A stretch of DNA of 32,416 nucleotides from Bacillota bacterium (GTDB lineage: Bacteria > Bacillota > Clostridia > Peptostreptococcales > Anaerovoracaceae), in assembly GCA_017433375.1 (NCBI GenBank), contig JAFRHG010000008.1, forward strand, positions 1 through 32,416, written 5' to 3'. The first letter of the stretch is position 1. Every line of letters begins with the position of its first letter. The translations under genes were made by a program, and so were the position numbers. Below, piece after piece: positions 1 through 7,690 of this stretch. The notes beneath the pieces were generated by a model. It did no database searches, had not been told where the DNA came from, and worked only from the letters and a program-made list of their open reading frames with translations.

Positions 1-1
1 A

Positions 2-55
2 TCCCCCAAGGGCGTGGCTACGCACGGATGGTTTACCGTTTACGACGAGGACTGA
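2..55 (+). CDS. Possible 3' end of a gene cut by the window edge
   Basis: An open frame enters from the left edge and ends at TGA 53-55. The last 17 residues end in GWFTVYDED, with codons normal for this GC-rich genome, and a terminator-like hairpin follows about 30 bases later. Too little remains to name a family, and an open frame this short can arise by chance. Confidence 0.3.
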   Translation, partial: SPKGVATHGWFTVYDED

Positions 56-86
56 GCCGGGGCACTCCCCACCAGCCCCTCACATA

Positions 87-121
87 AAAAGGAGGTATCG
101 CTTAATGCGACACCCCCTTTT
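87..121. terminator. Bidirectional rho-independent terminator
   Basis: AAAAGGAGGTATCGC pairs with GCGACACCCCCTTTT across a short TTAAT loop, with two A-C mismatches. The stem has a T run on both sides: TTTT on the plus strand, TTTTT on the minus strand. It would end the minus-strand lipoprotein operon (last gene stops at 189) and any plus-strand gene entering from the left. Confidence 0.7.
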
Positions 122-188
122 CTTGATTCTGATTTCTACGCCGACATTGTCTGTCGGTGTTGTCACCTGGCGTTGTCAGCGTCGATGT

Positions 189-1868
189 TTATTCGCCGTC
201 TCCGTCGCCGCCGTTGTCATCACCGGAGTTATCACCGTTGTTGTCACCGCCGTTGTCACCGGAGTTATCACTGTTGTTGTCACCGCCGTTGTCACCGGAG
301 TTATCACTGTTGTTGTCACCGCCGTTGTCACCGGAGTTATCACTGTTGTTGTCACCGCCGTTGTTTCCGCCGGAGTTGTCCGTGTTATCGGCATACCGGT
401 AGACCAGCTGGATGCTCATCAGCTTCATGTCCGTTTTGTCGTAGGTTGCCATTACCTCGTCGCCCTCCTCCGGAACATATCCGCCGGAGATAGCAGCGTC
501 GCTGATATCCAGGGTCAGCGTTCCGCCGCCATCGACCTTGATGGTGCAGGGATTGCCCCATTCGGTGATGGCGCCTTTGACGTTGATGAGAACCTCTTCC
601 GGTTCAGGCTCAGGCGGAGTGGTAGGCTCGGTCGGATCAGTGGCTTCAGTCGGATCGGTAGCCTCAGTCGGCTCAGTGGGCTCGATCGGCTCGGTGGGCT
701 CCGTAGGTTCAGTCGGATCCGTGGGCTCCGTAGGTTCGGTAGGGTCAGTAGGATTCGTCGGCTCGGTAGGATCCGTTGGATTTGTCGGATCCGTCGCCTG
801 AGTTTCCTGCGTCGCCTTGGTTGCCTCGGTCGTCTCGGTCGGCTCAGTGGTTGTCGTCTCCTGCGTCGCCTTGGTAGTAGCCTTGGTCGTCTCCTTCTCC
901 TTCTTCACTGTGCTCTTGGAGCAGTAGATGGAAGCCGCGACCGGATCCTTGTTCAGCTTGCCGACGTAGGTGATGGTCACCCGGTGGCCGGGCGCCATGT
1001 ACTTCATGTTCTGAATCCGCGTCTCCTTGACGATGGTGAAGGTGTAGGACTTCTTCGCGGTCTTGACCACCAGGGACTTTTTGTGGACCTTGTCGATCAC
1101 GCCGTCCATGACGTAATAGGTCTGGTTGTCATCCCGGCTGATGGTGATGCTCCTGGCAACCGGATCTTCACCGATCTTGCCCGTATAGACCAGATTCACC
1201 TCGTCGCCGACCTTCAGACTGGTGGCGTCGCCATTAATGATCGTGTCTTCCGTAACCTGGAATCGGGCGGCGTCGGCGGAATCCATGCTGACCAGCACGC
1301 TCTTGTCCGCGACTTCGGAGACCGTTCCGTGAATACTCTTCAGCGTTTCCTCCGCCTTCTCCTGAATGACCACGATGCTCTTCGCGTGGGGCCGCTCGCT
1401 CAGGTTACCCTCATAAGTAATGGTAACGGCGTCACCCACGTTCAGGTTGCCCTCGACCGTAGTCTCGTCATTGTAGGAGAACCCGGCGGTCAGGCTCTCG
1501 GACCGTACCGTAATATAATTCTTATCCAGTTCCGTCACCTCGCCGCCAAAGACCAGGGTCTCCTCCTCGTGGACGGTCAGCCTGACCGTATCCGCAAGGA
1601 GGGTGCCGTCCGCCTTGTGGTAGGTTATCTCCAGTTCGTCTCCTACACAGATTTCCTTCTCGCCCTGCAGTTCATAAACCGTTCCCGTCGTCGTCACGAA
1701 GAGCATGGTCTGCTCAGCGTTCCGGACGACAAGCCGGTTGTTCTGCGCATCAACCAGTTCTCCCACGAAGGTCTCATCCTCAGCTGCCCCCTTCCCGCAG
1801 CTGCTCAGTGTGAAGACCATCACCAGAACGGCCAGTATGGCAATGATTTTTCTGATTTTTCCGTTCAT
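189..1868 (-). CDS. Repetitive lipoprotein with five beta-domain repeats and low-complexity tail
   Basis: 559 residues. A short charged N-terminus, a hydrophobic stretch and the lipobox LSSC (Cys24) mark a lipoprotein anchored to the outer face of the membrane. Residues 30-325 hold four tandem units of about 65-70 residues, each of the form G-x-V...VGDxVxxxY...DPVAxSI. They resemble small OB/DUF5666-like beta domains. A Thr/Pro/Glu spacer follows (TEPTDP repeats, about 328-425), then a fifth beta unit (about 430-495) and a Gly/Asn/Asp-rich tail built on a 12-residue repeat. The start has a good AAGGAG site 6 bases upstream. It lies 38 bases after the PepSY lipoprotein gene, so the two probably form an operon. 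The architecture suggests a wall-spanning surface display or binding protein. The ligand is unknown and no enzymatic motif is visible. Confidence 0.85.
   Translation of the reverse strand: MNGKIRKIIAILAVLVMVFTLSSCGKGAAEDETFVGELVDAQNNRLVVRNAEQTMLFVTTTGTVYELQGEKEICVGDELEITYHKADGTLLADTVRLTVHEEETLVFGGEVTELDKNYITVRSESLTAGFSYNDETTVEGNLNVGDAVTITYEGNLSERPHAKSIVVIQEKAEETLKSIHGTVSEVADKSVLVSMDSADAARFQVTEDTIINGDATSLKVGDEVNLVYTGKIGEDPVARSITISRDDNQTYYVMDGVIDKVHKKSLVVKTAKKSYTFTIVKETRIQNMKYMAPGHRVTITYVGKLNKDPVAASIYCSKSTVKKEKETTKATTKATQETTTTEPTETTEATKATQETQATDPTNPTDPTEPTNPTDPTEPTEPTDPTEPTEPTEPIEPTEPTEATDPTEATDPTEPTTPPEPEPEEVLINVKGAITEWGNPCTIKVDGGGTLTLDISDAAISGGYVPEEGDEVMATYDKTDMKLMSIQLVYRYADNTDNSGGNNGGDNNSDNSGDNGGDNNSDNSGDNGGDNNSDNSGDNGGDNNGDNSGDDNGGDGDGE
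253..360 (-). repeat. 36-bp tandem repeat, three exact copies, inside a lipoprotein gene
   Basis: Three consecutive identical 36-base units (253-288, 289-324, 325-360) with degenerate copies on both sides. They encode a 12-residue Gly/Asn/Asp/Ser repeat at the C-terminus of the lipoprotein. As 36 is a multiple of three, copy-number changes would keep the frame. This is coding repeat, not CRISPR: there are no unique spacers. Confidence 0.9.
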
Positions 1869-1906
1869 CTCAGGCTCCTTTTTTCCGTGATCCGGTATCG
1901 ACTCCT

Positions 1907-2287
1907 TTAATCGTTGACGCTTTCAACATCCTTTTCCAGGATTTCTCCCGTATAGGCGTCCAGAGAGTATTCATACTCCATGGTGCCCTGCACGAAGTGC
2001 ACGTCGTACTCCGTTCTGCCGTCATCCATATCCAGATGGACATGGGGATAGGTGACGTCGGATTCCGCGAATCCGGCATCCTTCAGCGCGATGGCAATGG
2101 CCTGTTCTTCACCGATCTCCTGCTGGTCACTCGCCTGTGTGGTCGTTTCCACCTGTGTCGTCGCTTCCGTCGCCTGTGTGGTTTCCTCCGTCGGCGCCGG
2201 CTCCTCTGAGGATCCGCATCCGCACATGGCGAAGATCATCACCAGCGCTGACAGTACACCGACAAGAGTCATCATTCTTCTGTTCAT
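1907..2287 (-). CDS. PepSY-domain lipoprotein
   Basis: A small lipoprotein of about 126 residues. A signal peptide ends in a Cys-rich lipobox (AMCGCGSS). A Thr/Gln/Glu linker follows, then a PepSY-type domain: an EEQAIAIALKDAG helix, a beta strand with DGRTEYDVHFV, and the closing DAYTGEIL. PepSY domains occur in secreted or membrane proteins and are often proposed to bind or inhibit peptidases; that role here is inference. Two adjacent ATGs exist (2290 and 2287). The second is 6 bases from GGAGG, the first only 3, so 2287 is preferred. It is the first gene of an operon with the repetitive lipoprotein. Confidence 0.85.
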   Translation of the reverse strand: MNRRMMTLVGVLSALVMIFAMCGCGSSEEPAPTEETTQATEATTQVETTTQASDQQEIGEEQAIAIALKDAGFAESDVTYPHVHLDMDDGRTEYDVHFVQGTMEYEYSLDAYTGEILEKDVESVND

Positions 2288-2339
2288 CATTAACCTCCAT
2301 TTGTTTTCATTAGAACAACGATTTGCGTATTACCATTCA

Positions 2340-2369
2340 ATTATACATTATCCTGACAAATAATGTCAT
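2340..2369 (-). promoter_or_regulatory. Promoter of the lipoprotein operon
   Basis: On the minus strand, ATGACA (2369-2364), an 18-base spacer and TATAAT (2345-2340). Transcription would start near 2333, about 45 bases before the PepSY lipoprotein gene. Confidence 0.65.
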
Positions 2370-2412
2370 ACTTTTTCACTCCAATTTACCCTTCAGCACC
2401 CGAAATAGTGTA

Positions 2413-2441
2413 TTGCATCCCGGCCCGTTCTACTCTATAAT
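2413..2441 (+). promoter_or_regulatory. Promoter of the secreted-protein gene
   Basis: TTGCAT (2413-2418), a 17-base spacer and a perfect TATAAT (2436-2441). The gene start at 2483 is preceded by GAGGAG. Confidence 0.75.
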
Positions 2442-2482
2442 ATAACGCAATAAAGCGCTGAAGCAGAAGAGGAGATAACCCG

Positions 2483-3259
2483 ATGAGCAAAACAATTCAA
2501 CACAGACAGATTCTCTGCCTTGCCGCGGCGCTGATCGTCGCCCTGGGACTGGCCGCATTGATTTCCGCGGAACCTGCCCAAGCCGCGTCAAACAAGGCGC
2601 TGAAGACAACGGTAATATTCACGGGAGTCGATCAGAATGCCCTGATCAACGGTACGCTGACCGAAGACCAGATTCAGAAGGCTGCGGAAGACAATATGTA
2701 CACCCTGTGCACGACCTGCAAAAAGCCGCTCCAGCTGAAGAAGAACATGAAGCTGTCCGGCAAGGTCTATATCCCGAAAGCCCTGCTGAAGAATAACGGA
2801 AGCATGGTCAACGTCCTTCCCATACTCATCTGCACGAAGGGCGAAAAGACCCATGAGATCTGGGGAAAAATCGGTCTGGTTCTTTCCAATAAAGCCGGAG
2901 CGGTGAAACTGAATCTGTACGATATCACCTCATCTCCGGTGAAGAAATCGGGCGTGGCCAAGCTGAAGAAAACGAAAAAATATTACGTGGTTCAGCTGAA
3001 CAGCTATCCCCTCAACAACAAGACAAACGACAGGACTCCGGTGGCGGTCCCCACCAAGGGCAAGTATCAGACAACCATTACGTTCTCTGTGGCTGGCTGG
3101 GGCACCGCGTGCGAAGCCAATCTCTATGTGGACGACCTGAAACTGGTAGCCAAAAAGACCACAAAGATCAATTTCAACAAGAAGAATTACAGGAAGATTT
3201 TCGGTTTCCGCACAGAAAGCGGCATGCCGATCAAGGTCAAGGCGGCTCCCATTAAGTAA
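2483..3259 (+). CDS. Secreted protein of unknown function
   Basis: 258 residues with a clear Sec signal peptide: charged start, Leu/Ala-rich core, and AQA/A cleavage after about residue 34. The mature protein is basic and Lys-rich. It has one CxxC pair (LCTTC, Cys76/Cys79) in its first third. The C-terminal half looks like a beta sandwich; GWGTACEANLYVDDLKL resembles the end of some carbohydrate-binding modules, but this is weak. No catalytic motif, sortase signal or membrane segment was seen. It has its own promoter and ends 3 bases before the end of the convergent phosphatase gene, with no terminator between. A binding or wall-associated role is a guess. Confidence 0.75.
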   Translation: MSKTIQHRQILCLAAALIVALGLAALISAEPAQAASNKALKTTVIFTGVDQNALINGTLTEDQIQKAAEDNMYTLCTTCKKPLQLKKNMKLSGKVYIPKALLKNNGSMVNVLPILICTKGEKTHEIWGKIGLVLSNKAGAVKLNLYDITSSPVKKSGVAKLKKTKKYYVVQLNSYPLNNKTNDRTPVAVPTKGKYQTTITFSVAGWGTACEANLYVDDLKLVAKKTTKINFNKKNYRKIFGFRTESGMPIKVKAAPIK

Positions 3260-3262
3260 GGG

Positions 3263-4993
3263 TCAGCCCCTGTATTCCAGGCAGAGCATGGTCAGGTCAT
3301 CGAACTGCTCGTCTTCCCCGACGAACAGGTCGACCGCATCATGAACTCCCTTCAGGACCTGCCTGGGATCGGCATCTGCATCCGCTTCATTGATCGCATC
3401 CATCATCCGGTCAGTTCCAAACTGGCCGGATTCTTTTGACTCCGCCTCCGGCACGCCGTCGGTGTAGACAAAGATCTTGTCCCCGGGATTCAGCTGGATC
3501 TCTTCGTTCCGGTACTTCATTCCCTCCATACCGCCGATGACGAATCCGTGCTTGCTCTGAAGCAGCTCAGCCTGCCCGCCCCTGGAGATCCGGACGGGAT
3601 GTTCGTGGCCGGCGTTGGCTGAGGTAAGCCGGCCGGTGGAGATTTCCAGGACCCCCATCCAGACGGTAACAAACATATCCTCCGGATTGTGGGCGCAGAT
3701 CCGTTCGTTGACCTTTTCCAGCACCTGCGCCGGGGACAGATCCGCCCGGGTCTCCGTTCCCAGCAGGATCTTGGATGCCATCATGAACAGGGACGCCGGG
3801 ACCCCCTTGCCGGCAACATCGGCGATCACCAGCGCCAGATGGTCATCGTCGATCAGGAAGAAGTCATAGAAATCTCCGCCCACTTCTCTCGCCGGCTCCA
3901 TGGAGGCGTACACCTCGAATTCCCCCCGGTCCGGGAAGGCCGGGAAGTCCTTCGGCAGCATGCTCGCCTGGATCCGGGTAGCCAGGGACAGTTCCGTGGT
4001 TATCCGTTCCCTCTCCGCTGTGATGCGGGTCAGGTCATCCACGTAGTCGTTCAGATCCATCTCCATCTTCTGCATGGTGTGGGCAAGATTCTCGATTTCA
4101 TCGCCTGTATGGATATCCAAATTCGCGAAGTGGTTGCCGATGCCCTCCTCCTTATGCGCGTCCTCACTGTATTCCTGCGCCGCCCTCGCCAGGCTGTTGA
4201 TGGGCTTCACCAGATTCTTTCTCATCAGCAGCACGCCGATCAGGGAAGCCAGGATCGTAATGACCAGAAGCAGCAGAACGAATTGGCTCGCGAAGGTCAG
4301 GGCAATGGCCTGCAGCCTGTTCAGATCATCATCGACGCAGACCAGGATCGTGAACTCATCCCCCTTTCGCAGCGTCGACGCGCCGACGCAGGTCGAGTCC
4401 ATGACCACCGCCTGCACGCCCTCCGGTATGCCGTAGCTTTTTTCCATCGGGGTTGGTTCCTTCCCGTTGATCAGCACGTCGGCCATGTCCTTCTCTATCG
4501 GCTGCCACCAACCCGGAGGAATAAACAGCTCCTCATCGCTGTCCGAGTCGACGAGGCAGATCATCCTCCCGGTGCTTTTCTCGATGGCGACGATATAGGC
4601 GTCGAGGGGCCCGTTCCGCTTTTTCATGCGGAGCATGCAGTTACAGATCTTCTGATACTGTTCATCCGTCACGGAATCAAACTTCGCCAGATAGGCGGGC
4701 GAATCCGGATCGCTTTTTTCTTCATCGGACAATCCGGAATAGATCCCCAGGATCTCATCGCACTTGCTCTCCACGTCCACGTCTTCCAGGATCGCCGCCT
4801 CCGAATTGGCAGAGTTCCAAGCACTGACGCAGTACTCGTCCATCGAACTGAGTGCATACAGGGACAGACCGAGCACCAGCACGGTCACCCCGATGCCAAG
4901 GGTCAGAAGCAAAGTGATCACAAAGGTTCTCACATCGATCGATTTCCACCTGCGCTGAGGATTATTCTTCTCCGCCTCGGATTTTCTTGCCAT
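3263..4993 (-). CDS. Membrane sensor SpoIIE/PP2C-type serine phosphatase with HAMP domain
   Basis: 576 residues. TM1 (about 22-48), an extracellular sensor region (49-232), TM2 (about 233-257), a HAMP domain (to about 320), a coiled coil with the usual ATRIQASMLP junction, then the PP2C-like phosphatase domain. Metal-binding motifs are intact: GGDFYDF (372-378), ADVAGKGVPA (391-400), YTDGVPEA (510-517), FDDLTML (564-570). Such proteins dephosphorylate anti-sigma-factor antagonists or similar partners in response to an outside signal. No anti-sigma factor or antagonist gene is present here, so the target is unknown. AGGAGG lies 4 bases before the ATG. It begins 45 bases after the DUF308 gene on the same strand, so it is probably the last gene of that operon. 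Confidence 0.92.
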   Translation of the reverse strand: MARKSEAEKNNPQRRWKSIDVRTFVITLLLTLGIGVTVLVLGLSLYALSSMDEYCVSAWNSANSEAAILEDVDVESKCDEILGIYSGLSDEEKSDPDSPAYLAKFDSVTDEQYQKICNCMLRMKKRNGPLDAYIVAIEKSTGRMICLVDSDSDEELFIPPGWWQPIEKDMADVLINGKEPTPMEKSYGIPEGVQAVVMDSTCVGASTLRKGDEFTILVCVDDDLNRLQAIALTFASQFVLLLLVITILASLIGVLLMRKNLVKPINSLARAAQEYSEDAHKEEGIGNHFANLDIHTGDEIENLAHTMQKMEMDLNDYVDDLTRITAERERITTELSLATRIQASMLPKDFPAFPDRGEFEVYASMEPAREVGGDFYDFFLIDDDHLALVIADVAGKGVPASLFMMASKILLGTETRADLSPAQVLEKVNERICAHNPEDMFVTVWMGVLEISTGRLTSANAGHEHPVRISRGGQAELLQSKHGFVIGGMEGMKYRNEEIQLNPGDKIFVYTDGVPEAESKESGQFGTDRMMDAINEADADADPRQVLKGVHDAVDLFVGEDEQFDDLTMLCLEYRG

Positions 4994-5038
4994 ACGACCT
5001 CCTGTTGTTCAACAGTCCCGTCCTCCACGGAACGGGCT

Positions 5039-5575
5039 TTACTGGATATACGCGATCGCGGTCTTCCGCAGGGCCCGGACGATCCGTATCAGACCGGACC
5101 AGGCAAGGCCCGCGGCATAAATCAGCACTGCAACGGCAAAGGACCTGATATGGAGCAGGCACAGCACCGCCAGGATCACGTTGACCATGCCCTCGAAGAG
5201 CTGCAGCTTCCATGATCCCGACTTCAGCCTTTTGGCCTCCAGCGCCCGCATCATATCGATGACGCCGGAGAACAGGTGCAGCCCGACCAGATACAGCATC
5301 ATATAGACCACCGGCACATCCGTCAGGGATGCGGTGAACAGGCCCATGTCGATCATGATGATGGCCCTGTACAGCTCGGATTTGCCCCCTACCATATGAT
5401 GGCCCATGGTGAGGAAGAATACGATCTTCCTTGCTCCGTCAAAGAGCATCCCCGCACAGAGGAACAGGATGATGGCCCGGTACGTCTCCTGAGGGTCCGA
5501 GCAGACCAGTACAATGGCAAAGGCAATCATGATCAGGCCGATCAGGATGTTCAGCGCACGCCGTTTTTTCGTCAT
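5039..5575 (-). CDS. DUF308/HdeD-like membrane protein (cassette A)
   Basis: 178 residues with about six hydrophobic helices and short loops, matching the size and pattern of HdeD/DUF308 membrane proteins. The most conserved region is IIMIDMGLFTASL followed by VVYMMLYLVGLHLF and RALEAK. A paralogue lies at 21842-22372; both end in the same residues, YIQ. The start overlaps the stop of the preceding metalloprotein gene (ATGA), implying coupled translation. HdeD-type proteins have been linked to acid stress in enterics, but the role here is unknown. The constant pairing with the metalloprotein in both cassettes suggests it acts as a membrane partner. Confidence 0.85.
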   Translation of the reverse strand: MTKKRRALNILIGLIMIAFAIVLVCSDPQETYRAIILFLCAGMLFDGARKIVFFLTMGHHMVGGKSELYRAIIMIDMGLFTASLTDVPVVYMMLYLVGLHLFSGVIDMMRALEAKRLKSGSWKLQLFEGMVNVILAVLCLLHIRSFAVAVLIYAAGLAWSGLIRIVRALRKTAIAYIQ

Positions 5576-6858
5576 GCGTCCTCACCTCCCTGCTCCTCAG
5601 CCGCAGCTCCCTCGCCGGAATCGAACTCTTCCGCTTTCAGCCCGCCGGAATCGAACTCTTCCGCTGACCGCTGGTCCAGCAGCCCGTCGGTGATCTCCTC
5701 GACCGCGCTGTCCGCTCTGGCCTCCAGGATGCTGGCGAAGTCCGCCATGCCCCCGAATCCCTTTTCGTTGAAATCTATGCTGATGCCCGCCAGGCTGTTT
5801 CCGGAGGAATGGATCCTGTTGGTCACCATGCTCTTCTGCGTCAGTGCCGCCAGGAAAAACTTCCCCAGGAAGGTGTTGCCTTTGCTTCCCTTTTCCGCGT
5901 CGACATATTCCTTCTGGTAGGCGCCGATGTCGAAATCTCCGATGGTCCGCCCGGACAGTTTCTCGCCGAAGGCCTTCCAGTCGGCGCTGGCATCCAGCTG
6001 CCGCCGCCGGAGGATGGCCCAGATTTCCTTCGCGTAAGGACTGACCGCCGCCACGTCGTAGGTGTCCGTCTCAAAGGAGGGATTGTCCCCCCGCAGATAC
6101 CTCAGGGCGTAGATCATCTGGGTGAAGGCGTGAAGATAGTCTTCGGGATTGTTCTTGATGATCTCCCGGTACTTTCCCCACGCCGGCATATACCGGTAGC
6201 GGATGAAGCTGTAGTCCGGCAGATGACCCGCCCTGCCGTGGCCCAGGTTCATGATGTTTTTCTCACTGCTCTGGTAAACGCTGTTGGTATATAACCCCGC
6301 TTCCGGATCATCCGGGGCGGAGGCGCTGTGGCGGAACAGGACACGCCGGTCCTTCAGCCCTTCCTCCGTCTCCAGGATCTCGAAGAAGTGGTAATTGGTA
6401 TTGTTGATCACCAGGGACGGCGTGCCGGCAAAATGCTGATGGGCCCAGGTATCCGCCAGCACGTGCATGGCCACCCCTGCCGCCTGCAGGCTTTTGCCTT
6501 TGGCCAGTTCCACCGTATCCCTGACCAGGTCCCCGTTGGGGCCGCAGATCAGGCGGTATTTATCCCGGTAACGCTTCAGGCCTTTGACCTCCGCATGCAG
6601 ATCCCTGGGCAGGAAATGGAAGGAGGACCATATCCGGGTGATGTCCTGAAGACCGGTCAGGTCAGTCCGGGCGTCCATCAGCTCCAGCTGCAGCTGGGTC
6701 GTGGCTGCGGCCTTCGGGCCGCCCAGTTTGCTCAGCAGCGTCCGGGAACACAGGTCCACGAACTGGGCGCTGTAGCAGATCTCCATGCTCTCTTCATGGG
6801 AGTAGCCGGCCAGGTATGCGGCGCAGTATGTCGCATAGTAGTGGAAGTCTTCCTGCAC
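5572..6858 (-). CDS. DUF6765-like His-rich predicted metalloprotein (cassette A)
   Basis: 428 residues, no signal peptide, mostly helical. I believe this is the DUF6765 family, from memory. Residues shared with the paralogue at 22372-23496 include His6 (FHYYATYCAAYLAGYS), His21, His81, the HxxxDxxxH motif His132-Asp136-His140, the block GHGRAGHLPDYS (206-217) and His243 (YLHAFTQM). This His/Asp set resembles the metal sites of zinc-dependent phospholipase C and S1/P1 nucleases, so a metal-dependent hydrolase is plausible but unproven. The C-terminus carries a 54-residue extension absent from the paralogue, with a duplicated AEEFDSG motif. It starts 3 bases after the upstream membrane-protein gene and overlaps the downstream one. 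Confidence 0.8.
   Translation of the reverse strand: MQEDFHYYATYCAAYLAGYSHEESMEICYSAQFVDLCSRTLLSKLGGPKAAATTQLQLELMDARTDLTGLQDITRIWSSFHFLPRDLHAEVKGLKRYRDKYRLICGPNGDLVRDTVELAKGKSLQAAGVAMHVLADTWAHQHFAGTPSLVINNTNYHFFEILETEEGLKDRRVLFRHSASAPDDPEAGLYTNSVYQSSEKNIMNLGHGRAGHLPDYSFIRYRYMPAWGKYREIIKNNPEDYLHAFTQMIYALRYLRGDNPSFETDTYDVAAVSPYAKEIWAILRRRQLDASADWKAFGEKLSGRTIGDFDIGAYQKEYVDAEKGSKGNTFLGKFFLAALTQKSMVTNRIHSSGNSLAGISIDFNEKGFGGMADFASILEARADSAVEEITDGLLDQRSAEEFDSGGLKAEEFDSGEGAAAEEQGGEDA
5613..5665 (-). repeat. Exact 23-base direct repeat in the metalloprotein tail
   Basis: The same 23 bases occur at 5613-5635 and 5643-5665 (period 30, ten codons), encoding two AEEFDSG units near the C-terminus of the cassette A metalloprotein. 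The second paralogue lacks this tail, so it is a recent in-frame duplication. Confidence 0.9.
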
Positions 6859-6861
6859 GGA

Positions 6862-7536
6862 TCACACCTCCCCTTCGCCGCCGGAGGATTTCGTCCCGCC
6901 GGTCGCATCGCTGCTGCCGGGCAGTTCGCCCTTCCCGTTCTTCCCGCGCTTTCTGCGCTGTTTGTCTTGCGCTCTGCTGTCCCAGAGCCCGATCCCCAGC
7001 TTTTTCCGCAGGCGCCGCACCTGAATGGAGGCGAACACCATCTCCAGCAGGGCCGCCAGGGAAGTCGCGTCCAGCAGCCGGGAAGCCAGCACCGTATCCA
7101 GGTCACTGACGCTGGCCGCCTGGTTCTCCTGGGGAATGAACCCCGTAATGAATTCCGAAGCCAGTGGTACGATCAGGATGCAGGCCAAGATCACATAGAG
7201 GACATTCCCCCTTTTCACCCGTCTGCCGTCCAGTACCGCTGAACGTCCCACGTAGACGCGGATCAGCACATCGACGGAAAGAAACGCGAAAAGCACACCA
7301 AGGAATATGGTGTCGGCCACGACGTGGGCGCCTCCGGTGCCAATGATCTCTTCCAGCCCCTGTACGTCGCTTTCCGTCTCAAAGGCCGATAAGACATCCA
7401 CGTTCCCGGTGATGAAATACAGTCCCGACTTGATGATGCTCCACAATCCAAAGGCGATCACCGCCACGCCGCTGACCGTCAGGGTATTCTCATATTTCCG
7501 CAGTCTGATCCGATCCGGATCGTTTCTCTCCTGCAC
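6862..7536 (-). CDS. Four-helix membrane protein (cassette A, first gene)
   Basis: 224 residues from a GTG start at 7536. That codon has GGAGGGG a few bases upstream, and an ATG further out lacks a site. It begins ERNDPDRIRLRKYEN, then about four membrane segments: LTVSGVAVIAFGLWSIIKSG, VADTIFLGVLFAFLSVDVL, VLYVILACILIVPLA and LLDATSLAALLEMVFASIQV. RRLRKKLGI and a basic, low-complexity cytoplasmic tail follow. The paralogue at 23533-24288 shares LRKYE, VIAFGLWSII and RRLRKKLGI. No known family was recognised. It is the first gene of the cassette and has its own promoter, so it probably acts with the metalloprotein and the DUF308 protein. Confidence 0.8.
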   Translation of the reverse strand: MQERNDPDRIRLRKYENTLTVSGVAVIAFGLWSIIKSGLYFITGNVDVLSAFETESDVQGLEEIIGTGGAHVVADTIFLGVLFAFLSVDVLIRVYVGRSAVLDGRRVKRGNVLYVILACILIVPLASEFITGFIPQENQAASVSDLDTVLASRLLDATSLAALLEMVFASIQVRRLRKKLGIGLWDSRAQDKQRRKRGKNGKGELPGSSDATGGTKSSGGEGEV

Positions 7537-7563
7537 CGTCTCCCCTCCAGTATGTACCTTATT

Positions 7564-7569
7564 ATTATA
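7564..7569 (-). promoter_or_regulatory. -10 element for cassette A
   Basis: TATAAT on the minus strand at 7569-7564, 28 bases before the GTG start. No good -35 hexamer is visible at 16-18 bases, so a regulator may be needed or the site may be weak. Confidence 0.45.
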
Positions 7570-7622
7570 CACGCTGAACGGAATAAGAAAACCCTCATTC
7601 CCCGGTTTCGCCCCGGCGGGCG

Positions 7623-7651
7623 TTGCTTTTGCACGGGAGGAGTACTACAAT
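7623..7651 (+). promoter_or_regulatory. Promoter of the C11 peptidase gene
   Basis: TTGCTT (7623-7628), a 17-base spacer and TACAAT (7646-7651). The start at 7691 follows GGGAGG by 8 bases. It is divergent from the cassette A promoter. Confidence 0.55.
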
Positions 7652-7690
7652 CAGAGTATAGACTTAGGGAACTGACGGGAGGAAAATGCA

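Noticed and set aside
253-360. Short regular repeats resembling a CRISPR array
   Set aside because: Repeats are directly adjacent without spacers and encode an in-frame 12-residue peptide repeat.
105-1910. 601-residue open frame on the plus strand opposite the repetitive lipoprotein
   Set aside because: It mirrors the low-complexity repeats of the minus-strand gene (Val/Gly/Arg runs), has no ribosome site, and its start lies within the terminator. The minus-strand frame has a lipobox and a ribosome site.
3689-5215. 508-residue plus-strand frame opposite the SpoIIE phosphatase
   Set aside because: His/Gln/Asp-rich antisense shadow crossing two minus-strand genes, with no ribosome site or domain.
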